A stretch of 45,095 nt of DNA from a bacterium (GTDB lineage Bacteria; Verrucomicrobiota; Verrucomicrobiia; Limisphaerales; JAJXZI01), in assembly GCA_021780115.1 (NCBI GenBank), contig JAJXZI010000252.1, positions 1 to 45,095 of the forward strand, given 5' to 3'. Shown here in pieces: positions 11,784 through 20,400 of the stretch. The notes beneath the pieces are model-generated. The model worked only from the letters and a program-made list of their open reading frames with translations, was not told the DNA's origin and searched no databases. The translations under genes and the position numbers were made by a program. Numbering within the stretch: position 1 is the first letter of the stretch; each line of letters opens with the position of its first letter.

Positions 11784-13700
11784 TCAGTGGCTGGCTGCGC
11801 CGCCCGGCGGCGCGGGCGTGAGCGGTTTCAGAATTTCGGCGAGCAGGTCCGGCTTGGCCGCGTCGCGGACGAGCAGTGGATACTTTTCGCCGGCGTGGTA
11901 ATCGAGGTTGCAGGTCTTGAAATAATCTTCGTTCTCGACCAGCAGTTCGACGGGCGCGGAGTTGGTGGCGGCCGACCGCACGGCGGCGCGCAATAGGTCG
12001 GGCGTCCAGCGACGGCCGTTCACGGCCACCAGTTTCATGGCGGCGCCGATCCCCGCCCGGTCCGCCGGCGATCCGGGGATCACATCCAGGATGGCGCCGT
12101 CTTCCTTGAGCGACAGGCCGAGCGAGAGACTCAGGTCGGTGAACTTGTCGGCGCTCTCCCGGGACTTGAGCAACTCCGGCACGGTGTTGGTGTAGGTCAG
12201 CCGCCAACCGGCGCCTTCGATGCCGTCCAGTGGGGCGCGCGGATCGATGGCATAGACGCGGGCCTGAAAGAACTGGCGCCAGTCGTAGGGGACGACCTCG
12301 TTCAACGCGGCCAGGACGTTGTCGAGCGTGTACGGGACGACTTTGGGCGGCCCGCTTTCGCCGCCGTAAAACCGCCGACAGAAATCGTTGAGGGAACGGT
12401 GGCCCCCGGTCTGCCGGCGGATGAGCACGTCCGCCTCCAGCCAAATCAAGTCCCCCTCGGGGTAGAAGTCCACGCTGCGCCGCCAGGCGGTGCCTTCCTT
12501 GCGGGCCAGGTAGAGCAGTTGGGCTGCGACGGTCGTGTCGGCCAGCGGTCGCCAAGTGCGGCCGGTTTGGTGATCGAGTTCGGCTGCTTCGAGCGCCAGG
12601 TATTCGCGGAAGTCTTCATTCGTCCATAGACCGCAGCGGACCGAGAGCACGATCCCCAGGTAATCCGTCAGCCCTTCGTAAACCCAGAGGAGTTCGCCTT
12701 TCATCGGCTGCTCGAAATCGGGCGTCGCCAGCCCGGCCGGACGCCGGTATTTACCGTTCCAGGAATGGGTCATTTCGTGCGGGAGGAGGAACGCGCCCAG
12801 CTTCCGCGAGTCCGGGTCGATCAGGTAGCGTTCCCCCTCCCGATCGTCACTGGACTCGTGATGTTCGAGACCGAAGTGGGCCACGTAATCGCTGAGCGTG
12901 AGCAGAAAATGGTAACGGCGATAATGCCGCGCGCCGAACAGAGCGCCGGTCTCGGCCACCAGATGCGAAAAGTGCCGCCCATCCTCGGGCGTCAACTCCA
13001 GCGCTGCGGCGCTGTCGGCGACGATGTCCAACGCGTGCGGTGGCGTGGCGCCGGGCGTCAGGTCCACGGTGCGGAAGTAGGCGCCGGCGATGACCGGCGA
13101 GTCCACCAGCGTCTCCAGCGGAACCGGGGCGAATTCAAGGCCGGCGGCTGATTCCTTCGCCAACGGAAGCGCGGTGCCAAATTTCCATCCGGCCGGCAGC
13201 CGCAAGGTGGCGGCGTAGAGTAGCGTGTGGGCCTTGGCGCCCTTGGGATACAGCACCACTTGGTTCCAACTCAGGTCCAACAACTGGGCCGTGGCCGAGG
13301 CGCCGGAGGAAAAATCACCCGTGCTGGGCGGCAGCAGAAAATCGAGCGCCACCTCCACCGCGTCGCCGCCGGCGGGCACTTGGACGTGGAACGCGAACAT
13401 GTCGTCGGCGTCGCGCCGCCACGCGACGGGCTGGCCGGCGGCGCTGAACTTCAGACCGACGAGGTCAGTGACGGGACCGTTGGGTCCATGCTCGCCGGGA
13501 ATCCACTTTGGATAGAGCAGGGTGAGCGGCCCGGGGCGGGCGGGAATCCGCAACCGGGCATGGAGGATCTTGCACGGCGCGTCGGTCGCGTCAACGGCCA
13601 CCGTGATCGGCGCGTTCTGCGCCAGGACGGACGCGCCGGCCAGCAGGACACACGCGGTTGCGAACCATCGCGGGTGGAGGATAAACCAGGGAGTCTTCAT
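11784..13700 (-). CDS. M61 family metallopeptidase with PDZ domain
   Basis: This 638-residue secreted protease (signal peptide within the first 28 residues, VLLAGASVLAQ) has an M61 N-terminal beta domain (about 30-240) and the zinc motif HEMTH at residues 308-312 in PHEMTHSWNGKYRRP. The third ligand Glu lies in LLWVYEGLTDYLG (about residue 342). A PDZ domain follows at about 520-590 (GAILDVIPGSPADRAGIG). M61 peptidases (glycyl aminopeptidase-like) remove N-terminal residues or act on small substrates in the periplasm. Length and domain order match the family. It follows the caspase-like gene by 33 bp and precedes the VPS10-like gene by 34 bp on the same strand, so it is likely part of the same long operon. 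Confidence 0.9.
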   Translation of the reverse strand: MKTPWFILHPRWFATACVLLAGASVLAQNAPITVAVDATDAPCKILHARLRIPARPGPLTLLYPKWIPGEHGPNGPVTDLVGLKFSAAGQPVAWRRDADDMFAFHVQVPAGGDAVEVALDFLLPPSTGDFSSGASATAQLLDLSWNQVVLYPKGAKAHTLLYAATLRLPAGWKFGTALPLAKESAAGLEFAPVPLETLVDSPVIAGAYFRTVDLTPGATPPHALDIVADSAAALELTPEDGRHFSHLVAETGALFGARHYRRYHFLLTLSDYVAHFGLEHHESSDDREGERYLIDPDSRKLGAFLLPHEMTHSWNGKYRRPAGLATPDFEQPMKGELLWVYEGLTDYLGIVLSVRCGLWTNEDFREYLALEAAELDHQTGRTWRPLADTTVAAQLLYLARKEGTAWRRSVDFYPEGDLIWLEADVLIRRQTGGHRSLNDFCRRFYGGESGPPKVVPYTLDNVLAALNEVVPYDWRQFFQARVYAIDPRAPLDGIEGAGWRLTYTNTVPELLKSRESADKFTDLSLSLGLSLKEDGAILDVIPGSPADRAGIGAAMKLVAVNGRRWTPDLLRAAVRSAATNSAPVELLVENEDYFKTCNLDYHAGEKYPLLVRDAAKPDLLAEILKPLTPAPPGGAASH

Positions 13701-13733
13701 GGATATTTGCGTCCGCCGTGGGACGGGGCACGC

Positions 13734-14741
13734 TCAGTTTGTCGCTTTGGGAATGGCATGGTCATCGGTTTCGGCCTCGCCGGACCGCGCCAATTCGAGC
13801 AGCAACGCCTCCAGACGGCGATAATAATCGTCCTCGGCCATTTGCGTCTTCTTCTCCCGGAGGGCCAACACCGCCCGCTCCAAGGCATCCCGCCGGGCGC
13901 GCTGCTCCGGCGTCAGCCTCCGCTCCGCTTCGCTGGGCACCAAGTCGAACTGTTGGGCCAGCAGGCCGTCCACGGCGGCGCTGCCTTTGGCCTTCTTGAC
14001 CGCGCGAACACCGCGGAACCAGTCCGCCGGCGTGCCGAGGCCGTCGCCGTTGTCATCGAGCAACGCGTGCTCGGTGGCCAGCCGGCCGGCGGTTTGGTAA
14101 AACTCGCCCACCCGCCGCGCCGCCGCCAGGAAGGCCTCCAGCAGCGACACCTGGCCGTCCTTGTCGAGGTCGGCGTGCGGATCGGTGAGGGTTTCCGCGA
14201 GGTACTGCCCGAAGCGCGCGAAGTTCTGTTCGGCGCCGCTGCGCGTGGCCGTGATGATGACGCGGTTGGTCGCGGACAACTTCGCCAGGAACGGCGCGCT
14301 GCACGACGCGGTGTTGATGACCGCCAGCGGACGGTGAACGGGCTGAAGCCACTGCGCCAGTTCGCCGGCCGATACGTCGGGGCCGCGCAGGTTGAACTTG
14401 GCCTCCCGGCCGTCGAAGGTGCCGTGGCCGATCAAGACCAGCCACAGTTCTCCGCGTCCTTCCTTCGGTTCGCGGGCGAGGATCTGCTGGAGGCGGTCGT
14501 GATCGTTCGTTGGGCGGCCGGTGTCGAGACCGAGCGTGAGCCGGTGACAGTCCGTCTGGGCGCACGCCTTTTCCCACAGCGCGGCCTGCTGGACGAAATT
14601 ACTGCCGAACTCCGGCTCGCCCGGCGCGCCGACAACAAGGATGACCGTCCGCTGATCCGTGGCGGAATCGGGGGAAGCGTTTCCCGCGCGGGCCGGGGCG
14701 AGCAGCAGGGTCATGCCTGCCAGCAGCGCGGCACTTCGCAA
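13734..14741 (-). CDS. Caspase-like (clan CD) protein with EF-hand-like loops
   Basis: This protein of about 335 residues has a caspase/metacaspase-like alpha-beta fold. The His-Gly motif occurs in WLVLIGHGTFDG (His about 106) and the cysteine motif in AVINTASCSAPFL (Cys about 147), which together would form the catalytic dyad. Two calcium-loop-like segments follow: DLDKDGQVSLLE, a perfect EF-hand pattern, and DDNGDGLGTPAD, a weaker one. The C-terminus is a charged helical region. The start is uncertain. TTG at 14741 gives a good signal peptide (RSAALLAGMTLLLAPARA), ATG at 14714 a shorter one, and longer ATG starts read through repeat DNA and the upstream gene. Activity and target are unknown; clan CD members cleave after Arg/Lys or Asp. 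The gene ends 33 bp before the M61 peptidase and follows the VWA membrane protein across a repeat-filled gap. Confidence 0.78.
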   Translation of the reverse strand: MRSAALLAGMTLLLAPARAGNASPDSATDQRTVILVVGAPGEPEFGSNFVQQAALWEKACAQTDCHRLTLGLDTGRPTNDHDRLQQILAREPKEGRGELWLVLIGHGTFDGREAKFNLRGPDVSAGELAQWLQPVHRPLAVINTASCSAPFLAKLSATNRVIITATRSGAEQNFARFGQYLAETLTDPHADLDKDGQVSLLEAFLAAARRVGEFYQTAGRLATEHALLDDNGDGLGTPADWFRGVRAVKKAKGSAAVDGLLAQQFDLVPSEAERRLTPEQRARRDALERAVLALREKKTQMAEDDYYRRLEALLLELARSGEAETDDHAIPKATN

Positions 14742-14863
14742 ACCGGAAACGAGAAATCCGAAATCCGAAATCCGACAAGTCTTCCACTCCTCCCCAAGCG
14801 ACGGCTTCCAGCCGGATCCGCTCCGGATTCCGGGCTTCGGACTTCGGACTTCGGACTTTTCCC
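14742..14863. repeat. Heptamer repeats in inverted arms (TCCGAAA left, CTTCGGA right)
   Basis: The left arm at 14753-14776 is a run of TCCGAAA units. The right arm at 14834-14859 is a run of CTTCGGA units. They are complementary enough to fold into a long stem in RNA or single-stranded DNA. The block fills the gap between the VWA/amidotransferase-like gene and the caspase-like gene. Confidence 0.75.
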
Positions 14864-17239
14864 TCACGGCATTCCTTTCCACCGGCGCAGCCCCCATTCG
14901 GCCGTCAGGCAGGCCAGCGCGAACGCGAACATCGCCGGCGTGTGCCAGAGCGGATACGTCCACGCCTCCATCACCGGCGCCTGCCGGTGCGGCAGGCGGC
15001 GCGCGAACGCGTCCAGCTTGTTCGCCGGGACGACCTCGCCGCCCGTCTTCCGGGCGATGGCCTCGAGCAGGGCGACGTTCGGCGTCAGCGAACGGAATTC
15101 CTCCGCCGCCAGGTCCGTGCTCCAGCCCGCCTCGGCCCGTCCGACTTCGGCGCCCACCGCGTTGGTGACGAACGCCGTCGCCCGGTAGCCGCCGGTGACG
15201 CGCGGGACGTAGGTCGCCTCGTAAAGTCCGGCCTCCTTCACCGACGGCTCCCCTTGGAGACGGAGGACATTGGTGGCGGCGCCCGCGGCCGGATCGGCCA
15301 GGACCGGCTGGATTTCCACCGTGACGCCGGCGTTGTCGAGCGGTTGGAACTTCGCGTCGCGCACCCGCACCTCCAGCCGCACGGCGCCGTTGGCGTCGTC
15401 CGGCTGCGGTTCCACCGCGAGGTCCACCCGGTTCGGCACGCCGGTCACCAGCCAGTGCGTCAACTGCCGCCAGGCCTTGTCCATGTCCCGGTGCGCGTCC
15501 GCGTCGTGGAAGCCCCAGCGCCAGAGGTCGCCGACGGTCAGCGCCGCCGTCCGGCCGCGGCCGAACCGTTGCACTACCAGCGCCGGATACGACTGCCCGC
15601 CTTCGTCCGCGACCGTGGCGATCACGCTGGCGCCCGGCTTCACCTCGCGGACGCGGTTAAGCACCTGGAACGGCGCCATGCCCTGGAGCCGCGCCTTTTC
15701 GTCCGCTTCGTTGTCCCGGAGGCGGGCCCACGGTTGCAGCCAGCCCTCGCGCGTCAGATTCAGGCGCAGCAGGCCGGGCGCCTTTGTCTCGGTCGCGCGG
15801 TCGAGATAAACCGGCAGCATGTCACCGATGGGCGTGCGTTGGTAGTGGCCCTGCTGGAAAGACTCCATCCCGCCGAGCAGGAGAAAACCGCCGCCGCGTT
15901 CGGACACGAACTTTTGCAGCAGCGCCGCCTGATCCGGTGTGAAAAACTCCTCCTCCAGGTCCCCCACGATCACGGCGTGGTAGCCATACAACTCCTCCGG
16001 CGTGCGCGGAAACCCGCCGCGCAGCTCGAATGCGTCGCGGGTGTTCAGCCGGACCAGGACGGGCTGATCGTAGCGCTCGACTTCCTCGGGCGACTGGTTG
16101 CCAAACCCCCGAAAGAGCGGATTGCTGGTCTCGCCGGCGCGGCCCAGAAAATTGAATTTGGGCTCGCGCTTGGCAACGCGGATCAGCCCGACGAGCTGGA
16201 GTTGGTCGTCCGCCTGCAAGGCGCGGTTGAGGAACTTGAATTCCCAATTCGGCCGGCCCGAGACGTAGAGAATCCGATACGGCCCGCGCCCGCGATCCAC
16301 CACGAGGACCGCGCGGTTGTTGGCGAGGGTCGCCTCCTCCGTGGCGGCGGGCGGCCCCGGCGGGCCGAGTTCACTCTTTGCCCGCACGCGGAACTGGTAG
16401 AAGGACAGGCCGGGCGTATCCGGTCGCAACTGAAAGCGGAAGGCCAGCGTGTCCGCGGCCCGGCGCGCCCGCAGCGTCTGCGTCGCGACCGTCTTGCCGG
16501 CGCGATCCAGCAACTGCGCGACGACCGCCGCGCCACTGTAGCCCGAGGCCGAAACGTCCACCTGGATCGACACCGGCGCGTCCTCGAAATCGGTCTGGCT
16601 CACGCGGGTCTGCTGGACCGCCAGATCGCGAACCGGCGCGCCCTTGCCGAGGACGACTGGATACACCGGCGGCAGGCCGGCCAGATCGGCCGGCCCACCG
16701 CGCAGGTCCGTGGCGTTGCCGTCCGTCAGCAGCAGGATGCCCGCGAGCGGGCGGCCGTGGTACCGTTCGGCCAGCGAGCGGAGCGCCGAGCCGAGGGCGG
16801 TGACGCGTCCGTCGAAGGCCAGTTCGCTGAAATCCTTCGTCGCTTCCAGCCGCGCGGCGAAGGAATAGCGGCGCACGTCGAAATTGTCTTCCAAGGTCGC
16901 CTGCCAATCGCCGCGTTGCGGATTAAGCAGCTCGCGGAGCCACTCGCCCCGACTGCGCGTCTCACCCCGGTCCTTGATCTGCAAGCCCTGGCTGTTGTCC
17001 GCGACGATGGCGAAGAGATTGGCTCCGGGCCGTGCGCGTTGGCCGGACCACAGCGGATCGAGCAGACAAAACGCGAGCGCGATGAAGCCGAGGGTTTTCA
17101 GGCCGAGACACACCCAGCGCACGGAGCCGGCGGGGGCGGCGCGATAGCTCCAAAGCACGAGCGGCAGCGCCAGGACCAGCGCCCCGGCGGCGCACCAAAG
17201 CCAGTCGAGGCCGGAGAAGATGAGGACGGACAGCAGCAT
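14864..17239 (-). CDS. Membrane protein with VWA-like and glutamine-amidotransferase-like domains
   Basis: This protein of 791 residues starts with two membrane helices (about 1-30 and 45-65) and ends with a third (about residues 755-775, TPAMFAFALACLTAEW). Between them lies a VWA-like segment containing LFAIVADNSQG and LLLTDGNATDL, where Asp residues would contribute to a MIDAS metal site. A class-I glutamine-amidotransferase-like fold follows, with ILYVSGRPNWEFKFLNRAL, YHAVIVGDLEEEFF and GGGFLLLGGMESF. The catalytic Cys of true amidotransferases is not evident, so it is probably non-enzymatic. Proteins of this build are standard partners in MoxR/BatA gene clusters. ATG at 17239 is preferred because the open frame beyond it consists of repeat-derived sequence and overlaps the upstream gene. 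The stop lies before the caspase-like gene. Confidence 0.75.
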   Translation of the reverse strand: MLLSVLIFSGLDWLWCAAGALVLALPLVLWSYRAAPAGSVRWVCLGLKTLGFIALAFCLLDPLWSGQRARPGANLFAIVADNSQGLQIKDRGETRSRGEWLRELLNPQRGDWQATLEDNFDVRRYSFAARLEATKDFSELAFDGRVTALGSALRSLAERYHGRPLAGILLLTDGNATDLRGGPADLAGLPPVYPVVLGKGAPVRDLAVQQTRVSQTDFEDAPVSIQVDVSASGYSGAAVVAQLLDRAGKTVATQTLRARRAADTLAFRFQLRPDTPGLSFYQFRVRAKSELGPPGPPAATEEATLANNRAVLVVDRGRGPYRILYVSGRPNWEFKFLNRALQADDQLQLVGLIRVAKREPKFNFLGRAGETSNPLFRGFGNQSPEEVERYDQPVLVRLNTRDAFELRGGFPRTPEELYGYHAVIVGDLEEEFFTPDQAALLQKFVSERGGGFLLLGGMESFQQGHYQRTPIGDMLPVYLDRATETKAPGLLRLNLTREGWLQPWARLRDNEADEKARLQGMAPFQVLNRVREVKPGASVIATVADEGGQSYPALVVQRFGRGRTAALTVGDLWRWGFHDADAHRDMDKAWRQLTHWLVTGVPNRVDLAVEPQPDDANGAVRLEVRVRDAKFQPLDNAGVTVEIQPVLADPAAGAATNVLRLQGEPSVKEAGLYEATYVPRVTGGYRATAFVTNAVGAEVGRAEAGWSTDLAAEEFRSLTPNVALLEAIARKTGGEVVPANKLDAFARRLPHRQAPVMEAWTYPLWHTPAMFAFALACLTAEWGLRRWKGMP

Positions 17240-17408
17240 CAGCGGAAGAGTCCGAAATCCGAAGTCCGAAGTCCGAAGGAAATCCAAAAGCCGAATTCCG
17301 AATCCCGCAGACCGGCCCGCTCGCCTCGCTCCGCCGGCCGCCGGCCGCCATTCGGGCTTTGGGCTTGGGGCTTCCTTCGGACTTCGGACTCCGAACTTCG
17401 GACTTCCT
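17240..17408. repeat. Inverted heptamer-repeat block (TCCGAAG / CTTCGGA arms)
   Basis: Left-arm units TCCGAAA, TCCGAAG and TCCGAAG run from about 17251 to 17278. The right arm, in CTTCGGA units, runs from about 17374 to 17406. In the middle is a further 7-bp series, GGGCTTT-GGGCTTG-GGGCTTC, at about 17354-17374. The block separates the DUF4175-like gene from the VWA/amidotransferase-like gene and would put a large hairpin in the shared transcript. Confidence 0.8.
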
Positions 17409-20400
17409 TCATGGCTTGTCCTTCCCCAATTCCTCGTAGTAGCGCCGCACGAGTTCGGAGTAGCGGCTGGGCACCGGATCGCGGTCGATGGGCACCAGCG
17501 CCTCCCGCGATTCGCGGCGGGCCAGTTCATCGGTGATCTGGTCGCGCACCTGCACCAACGGCTGCATCACCTGCAGGCGCACGATGGCCCAGTCCGGCTT
17601 CTTCAAATCCCGTTTGAATTCCCGGCGCAACAGCCGGGCGCGCTCCCGCGCGGCGGCGACTTCGTTCCGCAAGTCGGGTAGTTCGATCATCTCCTCCACG
17701 TCCCGCAAGCGATCCGACCACGGCGCAAAATCGTCGCCGGTGATCGGCCCCGTCAGGGGCGCGCCTTGTTCGTCAAGGAGTCGGTCGAGATTCCGGCCCA
17801 GGCTGCCGCTCAGATCTCCGCCGTCGCCACCGCCACCGGCGTCCCGCCAACCGCCCGACGCCACTCCCCCGCGTCGTGGGCCGTCCCGAAGCGTCCCGCC
17901 TGCCCGCGCCGTTTGGGCGGTTTGCGATTGCTCACCCCCGCGGCCCTGGCTACCGGCGGCTGGTTGGTCGCTCTGCGGCGCGTCATTCTGCCGGGTCGTG
18001 TCGTTCGCCTGGCGGCCCGCGCTTTCCGATGCCGATGATGCCTCGGAAGACTGCGTTGGTGTCCCCTGTCCAGCGGCATTGGCTTGGTCACCGGCCCGCG
18101 CTGAAGGTTGCGCGGTCTGGTTGGAGCGCCGGCCGGAGTTGTTGCCCGGCGCCGGCCGCGCGTTGTTCGAGGATTGTTCGCTGGCGCCGCGCCGGCCTTC
18201 GGCCTCCGCAGTCCGCGCGGGCGTCCGATTGGTCTGCGCCCCGCCGCCGGCAGCCTGAGTGACTTCCCGGTTCAATTGATCGGTCAACTGGTCCAGTTCC
18301 TGGCGCGCCAGCCGCAGCGCCTCCGTGTCGTCGCCGAGCACGCTGCCCGCGGCGCGCTCCACGCCGCGTTTCAAATCGTCGATCCCGGCCCGCGCCCGCT
18401 GGCCGGCCTGGCTGGCCTGCGGCAGAAAGTCCTGGCGCAGCATTTCGGAGGTGACGTCGAGCAACTTCGCGCCGTCCGGCTCCGCCGTGTCCTTGAACCG
18501 ATCGTAAAGAGTGCGCGTCATCAGGCCGCGACTGAGCAGTTCGTCCTGCGTCTCCTTCACGTTGCGGGCGCTGTCCTGGGCGAACTGGCGCACCGTGTCG
18601 TAGAGCTGGCGCGACAAGAGCGGCTCCGGTTCCTCGGCCTGCTCCGACACCTGCGTGGCGCGCTCGACGAGATTGGTCAGACGCTCCTTTTGCCGCGCCA
18701 GTTGGTCGAGTGTCTGCTTTCGGTCCGGGGAATCGGACAGCGTCGTCCGTTCGCGGCCGGATTCGGTCTCCATTCTCCGCGCAATCTCCTCCTGCTGACG
18801 CGCCAGCTCACGCGCCTCGCCGCGCAGGTTGCGCAGATCGTCGGCGAACCGGCTGGCGTTTTCCTTGCGCATCTGGTCGCGCACGTCCTGCAACTGCCGC
18901 TGGGCCCGCGTGCCGGAAGCGAGCGCCTGCGACGCCGCGCCCTGGCCGGCGGCCTCGGCGGCGCGCTGCACGTCCTCGCGGGTCTGGTCCAACTGCCGCC
19001 GTTCGTCGGTCATGCGCGATTGGTTTTCGGGCCGGTCCATGCGCTGCCGCACCTCGTCCACGTCGGCGAGCATCTGCTGCTCCTCCTCCTGCAGGCGCTT
19101 GAGGCGGCGCTGGATTTCCGCACGCTCCTCGGGGGTGCGCGCCTCCTGCAACGCGGTCTGCAACTCCTGGAGCCGGTCGTTCAAGTCCGACTGGCGGCGC
19201 GCGAGTTCCTGCAAACGGTTCATCACCTGCAACTGCTCGCGGCGCTGTGCCGTCGGCGGCGCTTGCGCCTGGCGCTGTGTTTCGTAACGGTCCTCGGACT
19301 GGGTCAAGTCGAGCTGGTCAAGCTGCCGCTGCATCTGCTGTGGGCGGCCGCCCTGCTGGCCGCGATTCTGCCGGGCGCGGTTCACCTGGTATTCGTGTTC
19401 CTGGAGCTTCAGCAACGCCTGGTAGGCGGCCTGCTCCGCGGCCAACGCTTCCGGCAGCGACGCCGGCGAACCGGTCGCCCGCTGGAGATTCGCCAGGGCC
19501 GTTTCCATGTTCTTGAGCGCCGCGCTCCACAGCGCCGCCGCCCGCGGATCCTGCTGACGTTCCTGGGTGGCTTTCGCCTGCTCCAGGGCCTGCTGCTCGG
19601 AGTCGCGCACCACCGCGGCATCGTCCGCGTATTTCGGGGCCGTCGCTTGAGTCGGGGTCTGCTCGCGCCCAACGCCATCCGAGGCCGGCGCACGCGCTGG
19701 AGGCGATTCTGCGGCGGCAACCTGGCCCGCGACCGGCGGCAGCGAAAGCGCCTGCAAGGTCTGCCCCCCCGCCGCGCGCAGGAGGTGAAGCGCCGCCGCG
19801 CCGGGCCGCAATCGGCTGTGGCGCGGATTGCCAGGCGGCGACGCGGCGGATTGCGCCTCGGCGCCCCGTTCCAGCGCCGGTTGGATCGCGGTGGATTGCT
19901 TCGCCGGCGTGGCCGCCTCGCGCGCCGGTTTGGGGCCATTCGCGGGAGCGCTTTCCGCCTCCGGCGGCGGCTTGGCCGCGCCGCCGTGCTCGCGCTGCAA
20001 TTTCCAGGTGGCGCTGATGATTTGCTTCTGCAACTCCGCCAACCGCCCGGTCTGGTTGCCCGGCTCGCCGGACATCCCGCCGGACTGCTCCTGCGATCCC
20101 CCGGCCATGCCCTGGCCTTCGCGGAAGATTTCGTCGAACGGCCGCACTTCGGCAAAGAACAGGTCGCCCGGGGTGCGGCGAACCCGCCCATCCGGCCCGA
20201 GGTCGTCGGCCCACACGAACCACGAGACGAGCTGGTCCGGTTGCAGGCCGAGGTCTTCCAGACGCAGCACGTAGTGGAAGGGCCGCTTCTCCTTCGCGGG
20301 GACCGCGCGGCCCAGTTCGACGAACTTCGGCTCCTGACCGGCCAGCGTGTAGCCCAAGCCGTAGGCCGGCACGCCGAAGTCGTCCCAGACCGTGCCGTCG

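Noticed and set aside
14742-17408. Heptamer blocks as a CRISPR array
   Set aside because: The units are 7 bp and contiguous without spacers, arms are inverted, and no cas genes are present.
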